Shown: positions 37,606-46,873 of the stretch, one piece after another | Layout: every line of letters starts with the position of its first letter | Numbering within the stretch: the first letter of the stretch is position 1 | From: Actinomycetospora sp. NBRC 106378 | GTDB taxonomy: Bacteria > Actinomycetota > Actinomycetes > Mycobacteriales > Pseudonocardiaceae | Reading direction: 5' to 3' | DNA: 64,000 nt | NCBI RefSeq assembly: GCF_030269685.1 | Contig: NZ_BSTT01000007.1 | Location: 220,239 to 284,238, forward strand | Translations under genes and position numbers: made by a program | Notes under the pieces: generated by a model | Seen by the model: the letters and a program-made list of their open reading frames with translations, nothing else | The model's database searches: none | What the model was told of the DNA's origin: nothing

Positions 37606-39858
37606 GTGACCAGCGCGCGGTACCTGCACCCGGTTCCCGACGACGCGCCCGGCCTCCGGGTCGTCTCCGACGCCGCGGGCCGGGTGCGCTTCGACGCCCC
37701 CGGCCTGCGCTCCGCGATCGGGCTCGCGGTCGCGGTCGAGGAGGCCCTCGACGGGGTCGAGGGGGTGCGTCAGGTCCACGCCTTCCCCCGCACCGGGTCG
37801 CTCGTCGTCTGGTACGACCGGGACCACTGCTCCCCGGCCGCGATCACCGAGGTCTACCGCGGCGTGACCGCCTCGACGCCGCACGACGAGCCGGCGACGC
37901 GGCTGCCGCGCTCGGCCGAGGTCGGGAACGGCGACCTGCTCCGCATGGCGGTCGGTGGTCTCGCGCTGCTCCTGCTGGGTGGGCGACGCTGGGTCCTGCG
38001 CCGACCCCCGATGCTCGGGCCGACCAGCCGCACGGTGGCCACCGGCGTCACGATCTTCACCGGCTACCCCTTCCTGCGCGGCGCCCTGCGCGCGCTGGTC
38101 GGCGGACGGGGGGCCGGCACCGACGCGCTGGTCTCCGCGGCCACCGTCGCGTCCCTGGTGCTGCGCGAGAACGTCGTCGCCCTGACGGTGCTGTGGCTGC
38201 TCAACATCGGCGAGTACCTGCAGGACCTCACGCTGCGCCGCAGCCGCCGCGCGATCTCCGACCTGCTCACCGGCGCCCGGACGACCACGTGGATGCGCGT
38301 CGCCCCCGCCGACCCCGCGGGCGAGGCCGTGGAGATCGAGGTGCCGATCGACCGGGTGCGCGTCGGCGACGAGATCGTCGTCCACGAGCACGTCGTGCTG
38401 CCGGTGGACGGCGTGGTGGTCGAGGCGTCCGAGCAGGGGCCGGGCGAGCGGAGCGACGGGCAGGGACGGGGCTGCCTGCTCGACCAGGCCGCCATCACCG
38501 GGGAGAACCTGCCGGTCACCGTGGAGGTCGGCGACGCGCTGCACGCCGGGTCGGTGCTGCTGCGCGGCCGCCTCGTGGTCCGCGCGACCGCCGTGGGCTC
38601 CGACACCGCCGTCGGCCGGATCATCGAGCGCGTCGAGGCCGCCCAGTCCGACCGGGCACCGATCCAGACCGTCGGCGAGAACTTCTCCCGCCGCTTCGTC
38701 CCGCTCTCCTTCGCGCTCTCCGCGGCCACCCTGCTCGTCACCCGCGACGTGCGCCGGGCCATGACGATGCTGCTGGTCGCGTGCCCCTGCGCGGTCGGGC
38801 TCTCCACCCCGACGGCCATCAGTGCGGCCATCGGCAACGGGGCCCGACGCGGCATCCTCATCAAGGGTGGCTCGCACCTCGAGGCGGCCGGGCGGGTCGA
38901 CGCGGTGGTGCTCGACAAGACCGGCACCCTCACGTCCGGGCGACCCGTCGTCACGAACGTCGTCTCCTTCGACGACGACTACTCCCCCGAGCAGGTCCTC
39001 GCCCTCGCCGCCTCCTCGGAGATCCACTCCCGGCACCCGCTCGCCCAGGCGGTGATCCGCTCCACCGAGGAGCGGCGGATCGAGATCCCGCCGCACGAGG
39101 AGTGCGAGGTGCTCCTCGGCCAGGGCATGCGGGTGCAGGCCGACGGGCGCACCCTGCTGCTGGGTTCGCGGGCCCTGTTCCGGGAGCAGAAGGTCCGCGT
39201 CTCGCGGAAGGCCTCGGACTGGGTCCGCCGCCTGCAGCGCCAGGCCGAGACCCCGCTGCTGCTCGCCGTCGACGGGAAGCTCACCGGGCTGATCAGCCTG
39301 CGCGACACGGTGCGCCTGGAGGCCGTCGAGGTGCTCGAGGCGCTGCGGGCCGACGGGGTCCGGCGCATCGTCATGCTCTCCGGTGACCACCCCGACGTCG
39401 CCGAAGCGGTCGCCGCCGAGCTCGGCATCGACGAGTGGCGTGCCGAGGTGATGCCCGAGGACAAGCAGGACGCCGTGCGCGCGCTGCAGGCCGAGGGCTA
39501 CACGGTCGCCATGATCGGGGACGGCACCAACGACGCCCCCGCGCTCGCCCTGGCCGACCTCGGCATCGCGATGGGGGTCGCGGGCACCGACGTCGCGGTG
39601 GAGACCGCCGACGTCGCCCTCGCCGGCGACCGGCTGACCGCGCTGCTCGACCTGCGCGACCTCGGTCGTCGCGGCGTCGGCGTGATCCGGCAGAACTACG
39701 GGATGTCGATCGCGGTCAACGCGGTCGGGCTGGTCGTCTCGGCGGGCGGGGCCCTCTCCCCCGTCGTCGCGGCGATCCTGCACAACGCGTCGTCGGTGGC
39801 CGTCGTCGCGAACTCGTCCCGCATGATCCGGTACCAGCTCGAGCCTGCCGGGACGTAA
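37606..39858 (+). CDS. ctpC: CtpC-like P1B-type metal-transporting ATPase
   Basis: A 750-residue heavy-metal ATPase. An N-terminal HMA-like fold without the CxxC pair (GLRVVSDAAGRVRFDAPGLR) precedes membrane helices. The actuator motif is AAITGENLPV, the channel motif is VACPCAVGLSTPTA (CPC), the phosphorylated Asp lies in VVLDKTGTLTSG, and SSEIHSRHPLAQA carries the P1B-specific HP. The hinge is [20 protein letters not shown]. It exports metal (zinc or manganese in the mycobacterial homologue) out of the cytoplasm. It is coupled to the PacL-like gene upstream. The YibE/F gene starts 18 bases downstream and may be in the same transcript. Confidence 0.88.
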   Translation: MTSARYLHPVPDDAPGLRVVSDAAGRVRFDAPGLRSAIGLAVAVEEALDGVEGVRQVHAFPRTGSLVVWYDRDHCSPAAITEVYRGVTASTPHDEPATRLPRSAEVGNGDLLRMAVGGLALLLLGGRRWVLRRPPMLGPTSRTVATGVTIFTGYPFLRGALRALVGGRGAGTDALVSAATVASLVLRENVVALTVLWLLNIGEYLQDLTLRRSRRAISDLLTGARTTTWMRVAPADPAGEAVEIEVPIDRVRVGDEIVVHEHVVLPVDGVVVEASEQGPGERSDGQGRGCLLDQAAITGENLPVTVEVGDALHAGSVLLRGRLVVRATAVGSDTAVGRIIERVEAAQSDRAPIQTVGENFSRRFVPLSFALSAATLLVTRDVRRAMTMLLVACPCAVGLSTPTAISAAIGNGARRGILIKGGSHLEAAGRVDAVVLDKTGTLTSGRPVVTNVVSFDDDYSPEQVLALAASSEIHSRHPLAQAVIRSTEERRIEIPPHEECEVLLGQGMRVQADGRTLLLGSRALFREQKVRVSRKASDWVRRLQRQAETPLLLAVDGKLTGLISLRDTVRLEAVEVLEALRADGVRRIVMLSGDHPDVAEAVAAELGIDEWRAEVMPEDKQDAVRALQAEGYTVAMIGDGTNDAPALALADLGIAMGVAGTDVAVETADVALAGDRLTALLDLRDLGRRGVGVIRQNYGMSIAVNAVGLVVSAGGALSPVVAAILHNASSVAVVANSSRMIRYQLEPAGT

Positions 39859-39876
39859 CGGACACACTGGACGCCG

Positions 39877-41301
39877 ATGGACGTCGACGACCCGGTGACC
39901 GCGCCGATCCCCGCGCAGCGGCCCACCCCCGAGGTGCACGAACGGCCCTCTCGTGCACGTCGAGCGAGCGAGGGTGCCGTTCGCTCGGGAGGGCGGTCCC
40001 GTTCCCGACGACGGGCCGGGTCTCGTCGGCAGGGCCCTGCCGGGCACGGCCACGGGCACGGGCACGGCCCCGCACCCGCCGTCGGGACCACCGTCCGCCG
40101 ACTCCTGGCGGCGCTGCTCGTGCCGTGCGGGCTCGCGGTCGTCGTCGGGCTGGTGCTGCTCGCGCCGTCACCGTCGGAGTATCGCGCCGTCCTCGACGGC
40201 AGCCACGCCGCCGCGGCGGGCACGACGACGGGTGCCGCCGCGGCCGTGGCGACGCAGCCGCTGGACGGGACGATCGTGCGGGCGGGCGCGGAGGCCGACT
40301 GCTCCGACCCGACGCTCGCCGTCACCGAGGCCGGGACGGGATGCTTCCCGCTGCAGGTCCGGCTCGACGAGGGCCCGGCGTCGGGACGGACGATCGACAC
40401 GCTGCTGCCGGGCGGTCCGGCGACGCCCCGGTTCGCCGCCGGGGACGCGGTCGTCGTGGCCTGGTCGGGCGGCGACCCGGCCGACCCGTCGGGCTACCAG
40501 GTGGTCGACCGGCAGCGGGGCGGGTCGCTGCTGCTGCTCGCCGGGGTCTTCGCACTGGCGGTCGTGCTGCTCGGGCGCTGGCAGGGTCTCGCCGCGCTCG
40601 GCGCCCTCGGGATCACGCTGCTCGTGCTGGGGCTGTTCGTGCTCCCGGCGCTGCTCACGGGCGCCTCGCCGGTGCCGGTGGCGCTCGTGGCGTCGGGGTT
40701 GATCGTCGCGGTGGTGTTCCCGACGATCCACGGGTTCTCGGCGCGGACCGCGACCGCCGCGCTCGGCACGGTCGTGTCGCTCGGGCTGATCGGGGTGCTC
40801 GCCCTCGTGTTCGGCGGCTTGACCCGGCTCACCGGGCTCGACGACGCCTCGACCGAGCTCATCGGCGTCCTCGGGGCCGGCATCGACGCGCGCGGTCTCC
40901 TGCTCGCCGGCCTGGTCATCGGCGCCCTCGGCGTCCTCGACGACGTCACCGTCACCCAGACCTCGACCGTCTGGGAGCTCCACCGCGCCGACCCGTCGTC
41001 GGGAACGCGGGAGCTCTATGCGGCCGCGATGCGGGTCGGCCGCGACCACGTGGCGTCGGCGGTGAACACGCTCGTGCTCGCGTACGCGGGCGCCGCCCTG
41101 CCGCTGCTGCTGCTGTTCACGCTGTCCGGGCGCGGGGTCGGTGACCTGCTCACGGCCGAGGACGTGGCCCAGGAGGTCCTGCGCACGCTCGTCGGGTCGA
41201 TCGGGATCGTGGCGGCCGTGCCGGTGACGACGTTGGTCGCGGCGGTGGTGGCGCGGTCGGGCTCCGCCGATCCGGAGCGAACGGCACTCTCGCGCGCGTA
41301 G
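39877..41301 (+). CDS. YibE/F family membrane protein
   Basis: A 474-residue protein. After a basic, Arg-rich N-terminus with GHGHGHGHG (a possible metal-binding run) comes a first helix, an external domain (TLLPGGPATPRFAAGDAVVV) and about seven membrane helices. GVLDDVTVTQTSTVWELHRA and RDHVASAVNTLVLAYAGAAL are hallmarks of YibE/F-like proteins. The role of the family is unknown; some members sit near transporters. ATG at 39877 lies 18 bases after ctpC. The N-terminal extension and the C-terminus contain GAACGG-type inverted repeats, so the first 40-50 residues may be repeat-derived. Confidence 0.82.
   Translation: MDVDDPVTAPIPAQRPTPEVHERPSRARRASEGAVRSGGRSRSRRRAGSRRQGPAGHGHGHGHGPAPAVGTTVRRLLAALLVPCGLAVVVGLVLLAPSPSEYRAVLDGSHAAAAGTTTGAAAAVATQPLDGTIVRAGAEADCSDPTLAVTEAGTGCFPLQVRLDEGPASGRTIDTLLPGGPATPRFAAGDAVVVAWSGGDPADPSGYQVVDRQRGGSLLLLAGVFALAVVLLGRWQGLAALGALGITLLVLGLFVLPALLTGASPVPVALVASGLIVAVVFPTIHGFSARTATAALGTVVSLGLIGVLALVFGGLTRLTGLDDASTELIGVLGAGIDARGLLLAGLVIGALGVLDDVTVTQTSTVWELHRADPSSGTRELYAAAMRVGRDHVASAVNTLVLAYAGAALPLLLLFTLSGRGVGDLLTAEDVAQEVLRTLVGSIGIVAAVPVTTLVAAVVARSGSADPERTALSRA
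39939..39985. repeat. GAACGG-type inverted repeat in the YibE/F gene start
   Basis: CGAACGGCCCTCTCG faces CGAGGGTGCCGTTCG with one extra base in the right arm. The right part, read on the minus strand, GAGCGAACGGCACCCTCGCT, resembles GAGCGAACGGCACTCTCGCG at 41275. It lies within the coding sequence for the low-complexity N-terminus (HERPSRARRASEGAV). Confidence 0.5.
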
Positions 41302-41325
41302 ATGCTGCGAACGGCCCGTTCGCTC
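41275..41325. repeat. GAGCGAACGG inverted repeat across the YibE/F stop and MFS start
   Basis: GAGCGAACGG at 41275-41284 pairs perfectly with CCGTTCGCTC at 41316-41325 around 31 bases. Within the spacer are the TAG stop of the YibE/F gene (41299-41301) and the ATG of the MFS gene (41302). The left arm is shared with the element at 39939-39985. Confidence 0.55.
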
Positions 41326-42480
41326 GACAGGGTGATCGGCGTGCGCGACATCGAACGGCGGGTGGGCATCGCCGGGGCGGCCGTGGTGGGGGTCGCGTTC
41401 GGGATGGGGCGGTTCTGCTTCGGGCTGACGTTGCCGGACCTGCGGGTCGACCCCGGGCTCTCGACGACGGGTGTGCCGGACGCCGTGCTCGGCCTCATCG
41501 CCGGCGGGACGTTCGCCGGGTTCCTCGCGGGAATCATCTGCGCGCCCCTGCTGGCCGCCCGCCGGGGACCGCGGGCGCCGACAACGGTGGGCGGCGTCTG
41601 CGGGGCCCTCGGCGCGCTGGTCGTGGTGCTGGCGCCGTCGCCCGCCGTGCTCGCCGTCGGGGCGGTGCTCGCCGGCAGCGCGGCGGGGTGGGTGTGGGCG
41701 CCGTACTCGGACCTCGCCGCCGCCCTGGTGGCCCGCGAGCGCCGGCCGCGTCTGCTGTCCTTCATCAGCACGGGGACCTGCGGTGGTCTCGTCGTCGTGG
41801 CGGTCGTCGCCGTCGCCGCGGCGGGCGGGTGGAGGGCCGTGTGGGCGGCGGTGGCCGTGTGCTCGACGGCCGCCGCCCTGCTCAACCTGCGCTGGGTGCC
41901 CGCCGTCCCGCCGACGCCGGTCGCCGACCGGCAACCGGTGCCGTGGCGGGCCCTGCGGCTCCCGGCGCTCTACGCGGTCGTCTATCAGGCCGGGACGGCC
42001 GTGGCCTTCACCTACTCCGCCGACGTCGCCACGCGGGCGGGTCTGTCCGCGGGGGTCCGCCCGGTCCTCTTCGTGATCATCGGGGTGCTGGGCCTCGCGG
42101 GGCTGTTCACGGGTGCGATGACGGCGCGGATCGGTCCGCCGCGGGTGGCGGCCGGCTGCCTGCTCACCATCGCGGTGTCCCTGGTGCTGCTCGCCCTCGG
42201 GGAGCGGTCCCCGGTGATCGCCCTGCTCGCGGCCGCGGTGTTCGCCGCGCCCTACATGGTCGGCGCCGCCACGCTCGCCGTCTGGACCGGGAGCGTGGTG
42301 GGCTCGGCGCCGGGTCAGGCCCTGTCGGCCGCCATGGTGGTCGGCGCGCTGGGCGCGGTGGGAGCACCCGTCGTCGTCGGCGCGCTGGTCACCGCGGTCG
42401 GCCTGCCGGTGCTGCTGGTGGCCTTCGCGGTGCTGTGCGGGGGCGTCGGCGCCGGGCTGGTCAGGTCCCGCAGTACGTGA
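41302..42480 (+). CDS. MFS transporter (YbfB/YjiJ-like)
   Basis: A 392-residue transporter with about 12 hydrophobic helices. [20 protein letters not shown] at the first helix and [20 protein letters not shown] in the N-terminal half resemble the YbfB/YjiJ MFS group. The substrate is unknown. ATG at 41302 directly follows the YibE/F stop; a GTG at 41341 after the inverted repeat is an alternative and would remove a basic extension ([12 protein letters not shown]). Its end overlaps the convergent SelO gene by 20 bases. Confidence 0.8.
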   Translation: MLRTARSLDRVIGVRDIERRVGIAGAAVVGVAFGMGRFCFGLTLPDLRVDPGLSTTGVPDAVLGLIAGGTFAGFLAGIICAPLLAARRGPRAPTTVGGVCGALGALVVVLAPSPAVLAVGAVLAGSAAGWVWAPYSDLAAALVARERRPRLLSFISTGTCGGLVVVAVVAVAAAGGWRAVWAAVAVCSTAAALLNLRWVPAVPPTPVADRQPVPWRALRLPALYAVVYQAGTAVAFTYSADVATRAGLSAGVRPVLFVIIGVLGLAGLFTGAMTARIGPPRVAAGCLLTIAVSLVLLALGERSPVIALLAAAVFAAPYMVGAATLAVWTGSVVGSAPGQALSAAMVVGALGAVGAPVVVGALVTAVGLPVLLVAFAVLCGGVGAGLVRSRST

Positions 42481-43834
42481 CGAACGGCCCGCTGCCCGGC
42501 TCGGCGTAGCGCTCCCGGCCCGGCTGCACCGCGTAGGGCTGCGACACGACCTCGAGAATCTCCTGGAACGGCCCGAGGTCGCCGGACTCCGCCGCGGTCA
42601 GGGCCTCGTCCACGAGGTGGTTGCGCGGCACGTAGACCGGGTTGACGTGGTCCCGGGTCTCGGTGGGCCGCCAGCCGGCGGCCCAGGCGTCGTAGGCGTC
42701 GCGGTCGAGGAAGAGGTCCCGCGGGCTCTCGGCGCGGAAGAACGTCGTCCAGTCGACCTGCTGGGCGTGCAGCAGGGCGAGCAGGTCCGCGACGAGGTCC
42801 GGGTCCGGCTCGCGCAGCCCGAGCTTCGCCGCCATCCCGGCCTGGAAGTGGCGCTCGTAGACGTCGCCGAACTCCTGGACCACCGCGGTGGCCTTCGCGA
42901 TCGCGGTGTCGGTGTCGTCGTCGATGAGGGACAGGAGCGCCTCACCGAGCCGGGCGAGGTTCCAGCGGGCGACCGGCGGCTGGTGGGAGTAGGCGTAGCG
43001 CCCGGCGTGGTCGATCGAGCTGAACACGGTCTGCGGGTCGTAGCGGTCCATGAACGCGCAGGGGCCGTAGTCGATCGTCTCGCCCGAGATCGTCGTGTTG
43101 TCGGTGTTCATCACGCCGTGGATGAAGCCGACGAGCATCCACCGCGCGATCAGCTCCGCCTGCGCGTGCACGACGTGGCGGTAGAAATCCAGGTAGTCGG
43201 TCGCCCCGGGGTGGTGCCGGGCGATCGCGTGGTCGGCGAGGGCCCGCACGACGGCGGGTCCGCCGTTGGCCGCCGCGTACTGGAACGTCCCGACCCGGAT
43301 GTGGCTCGACGCCACCCGCGCCAGCACCGCGCCGGGCAGCAGCCCGCTGTCGCGCGGGACGTCCTCACCCGTCGTCGAGACCGCGAGACCGCGGCTGGTG
43401 GGGACGCCGAGGGCGTGCATCGCCTCGCCCATGAGGTACTCGCGCAGCATCGGACCGAGCGCGGCCTTCCCGTCGCCGCCCCGCGCGAACGGGGTGCGGC
43501 CCGAACCCTTGAGGTGCAGGTCGTGCCGGCCGCCCCGTGGGTCGACCAGCTCGCCGAGCAGCAGGGCGCGCCCGTCGCCCAGCCGCGGCTGGTACATCCC
43601 GAACTGGTGGCCGGAGTAGACCATCGCCACCGGCGCGACGCCCTCGGGCACCGCGCCGGTCAGCAGCCCGGACTCCCGGAGCTGCTGCGGGTCGAGCCCG
43701 AGTTCGCCCGCGAGCTCGTCGTTGACGACGAGCGGGGACGGGTGCGGCGTGGGCGCGGCGGTCCAGTTCGTGACGAGGTCGGGGACCGCGTCGGCGTAGG
43801 TGTGCTCGAGCTGCTGCGCGATCGCGGTGCTCAC
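42461..43834 (-). CDS. selO: Protein adenylyltransferase SelO (UPF0061/YdiU)
   Basis: A 457-residue pseudokinase-fold AMPylase. Diagnostic blocks are [60 protein letters not shown], and [20 protein letters not shown] with the Asn and Asp metal ligands. The C-terminus ends FVTYCGT, where Cys replaces the selenocysteine of animal SelO. The enzyme transfers AMP to Ser/Thr/Tyr of redox-related proteins. Start is GTG at 43834 ([20 protein letters not shown]). It is a single gene, convergent with the MFS gene and divergent from a methyltransferase. Confidence 0.9.
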   Translation of the reverse strand: MSTAIAQQLEHTYADAVPDLVTNWTAAPTPHPSPLVVNDELAGELGLDPQQLRESGLLTGAVPEGVAPVAMVYSGHQFGMYQPRLGDGRALLLGELVDPRGGRHDLHLKGSGRTPFARGGDGKAALGPMLREYLMGEAMHALGVPTSRGLAVSTTGEDVPRDSGLLPGAVLARVASSHIRVGTFQYAAANGGPAVVRALADHAIARHHPGATDYLDFYRHVVHAQAELIARWMLVGFIHGVMNTDNTTISGETIDYGPCAFMDRYDPQTVFSSIDHAGRYAYSHQPPVARWNLARLGEALLSLIDDDTDTAIAKATAVVQEFGDVYERHFQAGMAAKLGLREPDPDLVADLLALLHAQQVDWTTFFRAESPRDLFLDRDAYDAWAAGWRPTETRDHVNPVYVPRNHLVDEALTAAESGDLGPFQEILEVVSQPYAVQPGRERYAEPGSGPFVTYCGT

Positions 43835-43870
43835 CACCCCGACGCTACGCGTGCGTGGGACGGTACGCCG

Positions 43871-44641
43871 GTGACCGCCTACAGCCAGGGGCACGCCGCG
43901 AGCGTGCTCCGCTCGCAGACCTGGCGCACCGTCGACAACTCGGCCGCCTACCTCGCCCCGCACCTGCGCCCCGACCAGCGGGTTCTCGACGTCGGGTGCG
44001 GTCCCGGGACGATCACCGCAGACCTCGCGAGGCGGGTCGGGTCCGTCGTCGGGATCGACGGCGACCCCGGCGTCGTCGAGCAGGCCCGGGCGCTCGGCGT
44101 CGACGCCCTGGTCGGGGACGCGTACGCGCTGCCGGCCGGACCGTTCGACGTCGTCCATGCCCACCAGGTGCTGCTCCACCTGACCGATCCGGTGGCCGCC
44201 CTGCGCGAGATGATGCGCGTGACGGTCCCCGGCGGACTCGTGGCCGTCCGGGACTGCGACTACGGCGGGATCGTGCTCCACCCGCACGACCCGCGGCTCG
44301 ACCGCTGGCTCGAGGTCTACCGCGGGGTCGCCCGGGCGCACGGGACGGAACCGGACGCGGGCCGCCGGGTCCTGGCGTGGGCGCACGCCGCCGGGGCGAC
44401 GGACGTGACGCCGTCGGCCTCGATCTGGTGCCACGCCACGCCCGAGGAGCGGGCCTGGTGGGGCGGGCAGTGGGCGGAGCGGATCGTCGACTCGACGATC
44501 GCCGGGCGCGCCGTCGAGGGCGGCTTCGCCACCCGGTCGGAGCTGGCCGACATCGCCGCGGCGTGGCAGGCGTGGGCGGCGCACCCCGACGGCTGGTTCT
44601 CGATCCCGCACGGCGAGGTCCTGATCCGCGTGCCCGCCTGA
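43871..44641 (+). CDS. SAM-dependent methyltransferase
   Basis: A 256-residue class I methyltransferase. Motif I is [16 protein letters not shown] near residue 40, the acidic end of strand 2 is VVGIDGDPG, motif post-II is [25 protein letters not shown], and [20 protein letters not shown] is the usual Methyltransf_11 block. The C-terminal third is helical ([20 protein letters not shown]) and likely substrate-binding. The substrate is unknown. GTG at 43871 is 36 bases from the divergent selO start. Confidence 0.85.
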   Translation: MTAYSQGHAASVLRSQTWRTVDNSAAYLAPHLRPDQRVLDVGCGPGTITADLARRVGSVVGIDGDPGVVEQARALGVDALVGDAYALPAGPFDVVHAHQVLLHLTDPVAALREMMRVTVPGGLVAVRDCDYGGIVLHPHDPRLDRWLEVYRGVARAHGTEPDAGRRVLAWAHAAGATDVTPSASIWCHATPEERAWWGGQWAERIVDSTIAGRAVEGGFATRSELADIAAAWQAWAAHPDGWFSIPHGEVLIRVPA

Positions 44642-44789
44642 GACCGGCAGGCACCGGGTCGAGCCGGAGGTCCTCGGGCGCCGTCCAGGAACCCGACCCG
44701 ACGGGGCGTTTCCTGATCTCGCCCGCCCGGCAATCCGCCGCGGTCGTCGACCACGCCGGTCGCCGCCGAGGCACGGGAACGGACACGTC

Positions 44790-44927
44790 ATGCGCAACGA
44801 CGCGGGAAAGACCAGCGACGAGGAGCCCGAGGGCATCGGACACACCGAGATCCCGGAGGAGTCCGCGGCCTCGGAGGACGAGCTGTCGATGTCGGCGCAG
44901 GTGGAGCAGCGGGAGGACCAGGACTGA
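44790..44927 (+). CDS. Small acidic protein
   Basis: A 45-residue frame from ATG at 44790 ([20 protein letters not shown]) to TGA at 44927. About one third of its residues are Glu or Asp, with no Cys and no hydrophobic segment. It lies in the gap between the methyltransferase and DUF1330 genes and has no strong ribosome site. Third-position GC fits coding sequence, but the call is tentative and no function is visible. Confidence 0.4.
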   Translation: MRNDAGKTSDEEPEGIGHTEIPEESAASEDELSMSAQVEQREDQD

Positions 44928-44948
44928 CGGGTCGGGCCGCGCCCCGGC

Positions 44949-45278
44949 TCAGCGGTCGTTCAGCACGGGGCGCAGGTCCTCCAGCCGGTCATAGGCCCAC
45001 CACAGGTAGTTCTCCGTCCCGCCCTCGCGCAGCGGGTGCAGGTCGGTGTGGTCGGGGTCGTCCTTGAACGCCTGGAAGGCCTCGGCCGACGGCCACTCCA
45101 CGAGCACCATCACCTGGCGCGGAGTGCCGCCGGTCGACGGGCTGTCGTCGCTGAGCCGCCCGAGCGCGACGACCCGGCCGCCGTACTTCCCGACCGCCGC
45201 GACCGACCGCCTCGAGTAGGCCTTGTAGTCGTCGTTCGGCGCGAGGTCGAACAGGTTCAGGGCGTAGACGGCGCTCAT
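44949..45278 (-). CDS. DUF1330 family protein
   Basis: A 109-residue ferredoxin-like dimeric alpha-beta barrel of the DUF1330 group: [20 protein letters not shown] at the start, GRVVALGRL, and [20 protein letters not shown], which is the conserved edge strand and helix. The role is unknown; the fold is shared with small monooxygenases and chlorite-dismutase relatives. Start ATG at 45278. It faces the small acidic gene with 21 bases between stops. Confidence 0.75.
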   Translation of the reverse strand: MSAVYALNLFDLAPNDDYKAYSRRSVAAVGKYGGRVVALGRLSDDSPSTGGTPRQVMVLVEWPSAEAFQAFKDDPDHTDLHPLREGGTENYLWWAYDRLEDLRPVLNDR

Positions 45279-45437
45279 GCGCGAAGTCTGCACCGGATCC
45301 GCGGGCGCCGGCCGCCCGCCGGTCACGGACGCGTACGCTGGCGCGTACCGAGGGTTTCCCGCACGTCGGCGCTCGAGCCGCCGTCGTCGTCGGCGCAGTC
45401 CTCGCCCGGTCCGACGACCGGAGACGGGAGTGCCGGC

Positions 45438-45857
45438 GTGAGCCCGGCCCCGAACCCCACTACCACCTCGCGCCTGCGACTCAAGCCGCAGGGGCCTACC
45501 TCCGGCTACGTCGACGGCGCCTGGTGGCCCCGGTCCGACGACCTGTCGGCCGAGCTGCCGCCGCTGCTGACCGACCTGGCGCCCCGGGTCGACCCGGTGG
45601 CCCGGGTCGCCTACCACCTCGACGACTGGGGCCCCGCCCCCCGCCGGCTGCCCCGCGGCCAGGTGCGCCTCGAGGGCTTCCGCACCACCGCGCCGCACAC
45701 CGTGACGCTCGTGGGTCCGGCCGGCGTGCGGCTCGTGCTGCTGGTGATCCCGCCGTCGACCGCGGAGCCGGCGGCCGAGCAGGCGATGGCCGCGGCGGTC
45801 GACCCGGCCGACCGGCAGTCCCCCGCCGACCTCCTCGCCGCGGGCACCACCCGATGA
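45438..45857 (+). CDS. DUF5994 family protein
   Basis: A 139-residue actinobacterial protein. SRLRLKPQGPTSGYVDGAWW, then PRSDDLSAELPPLLTDLA and RVAYHLDDWGPAPRRLP, are the conserved features of DUF5994. No catalytic site is known. The GTG start at 45438 has GGGAG upstream. Its stop overlaps the start of the RGCVC-type gene (ATGA), so the two are translationally coupled. Confidence 0.75.
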   Translation: MSPAPNPTTTSRLRLKPQGPTSGYVDGAWWPRSDDLSAELPPLLTDLAPRVDPVARVAYHLDDWGPAPRRLPRGQVRLEGFRTTAPHTVTLVGPAGVRLVLLVIPPSTAEPAAEQAMAAAVDPADRQSPADLLAAGTTR

Positions 45858-46021
45858 CCGGCGAGCCCGCGGAGCGGCCCACCGGGATGTCGGACCCGAA
45901 TTGCGCCATGTGCCCGCACCCGTGGTCGCAGCACGACGCGCTGGGCCGCCGCTTCTGCACCGCCACCCAGGTCGGCGTGTGGACGCGGGGCTGCATCTGC
46001 ACCCCGGCGCAGCGCCGCTGA
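45854..46021 (+). CDS. Small Cys-rich RGCVC-type protein
   Basis: A 55-residue protein: CAMCPHPWSQHDALGRRFCT, a middle stretch, then RGCICTP at the end. The C-x2-C ... C ... C-x-C pattern suggests a zinc-binding fold. The layout matches the small actinobacterial RGCVC proteins, with Ile for Val here. The function is unknown. Its ATG overlaps the DUF5994 stop by 4 bases, a pairing that suggests a shared role. Confidence 0.7.
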   Translation: MTGEPAERPTGMSDPNCAMCPHPWSQHDALGRRFCTATQVGVWTRGCICTPAQRR

Positions 46022-46141
46022 TCCGCCGGGCCCCGCGTCTCCTGACGCGCGATCAGAGCCGGCGCGAGGGTCACCCCGGCAGGGCCCCGGGCCGCCGGGG
46101 CTGCCCGGTGTGCGTCTCGGCAGCGCTCGTGGACCCGACGT

Positions 46142-46873
46142 TCAGTACTCGTAGGCCGGGGTGGGCTCCCGCACCTCGGCGGCGTCGAGCACGGTCACCG
46201 TCGGCACGAACCCGGTCCCACGGGTCGCCGTGCCGGGGACCAGCCGGACCCGGGCGCTGACCCAGCGGTCGCCGCCGGTGCCCGGGGCGCCCACGAGACC
46301 GGCCGGGTCGTCGACGTGCACCCGCACCGGGCTCGCGTCGGCGGCGCAGCAGGAGATGACCAGCCGGGCGAGGTCCGTGCCCCGGCCATCCCGCGCCGGC
46401 ACCACGAACCCCGTCACCGTGACGTCGCGCCCCGCCAGGGCTCCGCCGTCCGGGGTCGCGGCCGCCCGGGCCACGAGGTCGACCACCGGGACCGCCGGCG
46501 CCTCCCTGGGTGGCAACGGCTCCTCCGGCGCGCGCCCGACGGCGACCGTCCGCGAGCCGGCCAGGTCGACCGCGTCCGACCCCAACGACGGCGGCGCCGC
46601 GAGCAGCACCACCAGCACCGGCACGAGCAGCGGCCAGGCCGAGCGGCCCGACCCGTGGTCGTGGTCGTCGTCGTGGCCGTCGGCCGGCTCGGGGCGGCGC
46701 CGCAGGTCCCGCGCCACGTCGAGCAGCGCCAGCGCGATCACCACCACGCCCGCGGCCGCCACGAGCGGCGCCATCCCCGGGCGCACGTAGTGCAGCACCG
46801 TGCCGTCGGCGACGATCAGCACCAGCACCGCACCGACGAACACCAGCAGGGCGTTCCGCACCTCGCGCGTCAC
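46142..46873 (-). CDS. TIGR03943 family protein, permease partner (module 2)
   Basis: A 243-residue protein with two N-terminal helices, a His/Asp-rich cytoplasmic loop (ADGHDDDHDHGSG, a likely metal-binding run), a third helix and an external domain with VISCCAADASPVRV. This is the second copy of the TIGR03943 type in the window. The loop His run is much stronger than in module 1, which may reflect a different metal or affinity. GTG at 46873 overlaps the permease stop by 4 bases. Confidence 0.8.
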   Translation of the reverse strand: MTREVRNALLVFVGAVLVLIVADGTVLHYVRPGMAPLVAAAGVVVIALALLDVARDLRRRPEPADGHDDDHDHGSGRSAWPLLVPVLVVLLAAPPSLGSDAVDLAGSRTVAVGRAPEEPLPPREAPAVPVVDLVARAAATPDGGALAGRDVTVTGFVVPARDGRGTDLARLVISCCAADASPVRVHVDDPAGLVGAPGTGGDRWVSARVRLVPGTATRGTGFVPTVTVLDAAEVREPTPAYEY

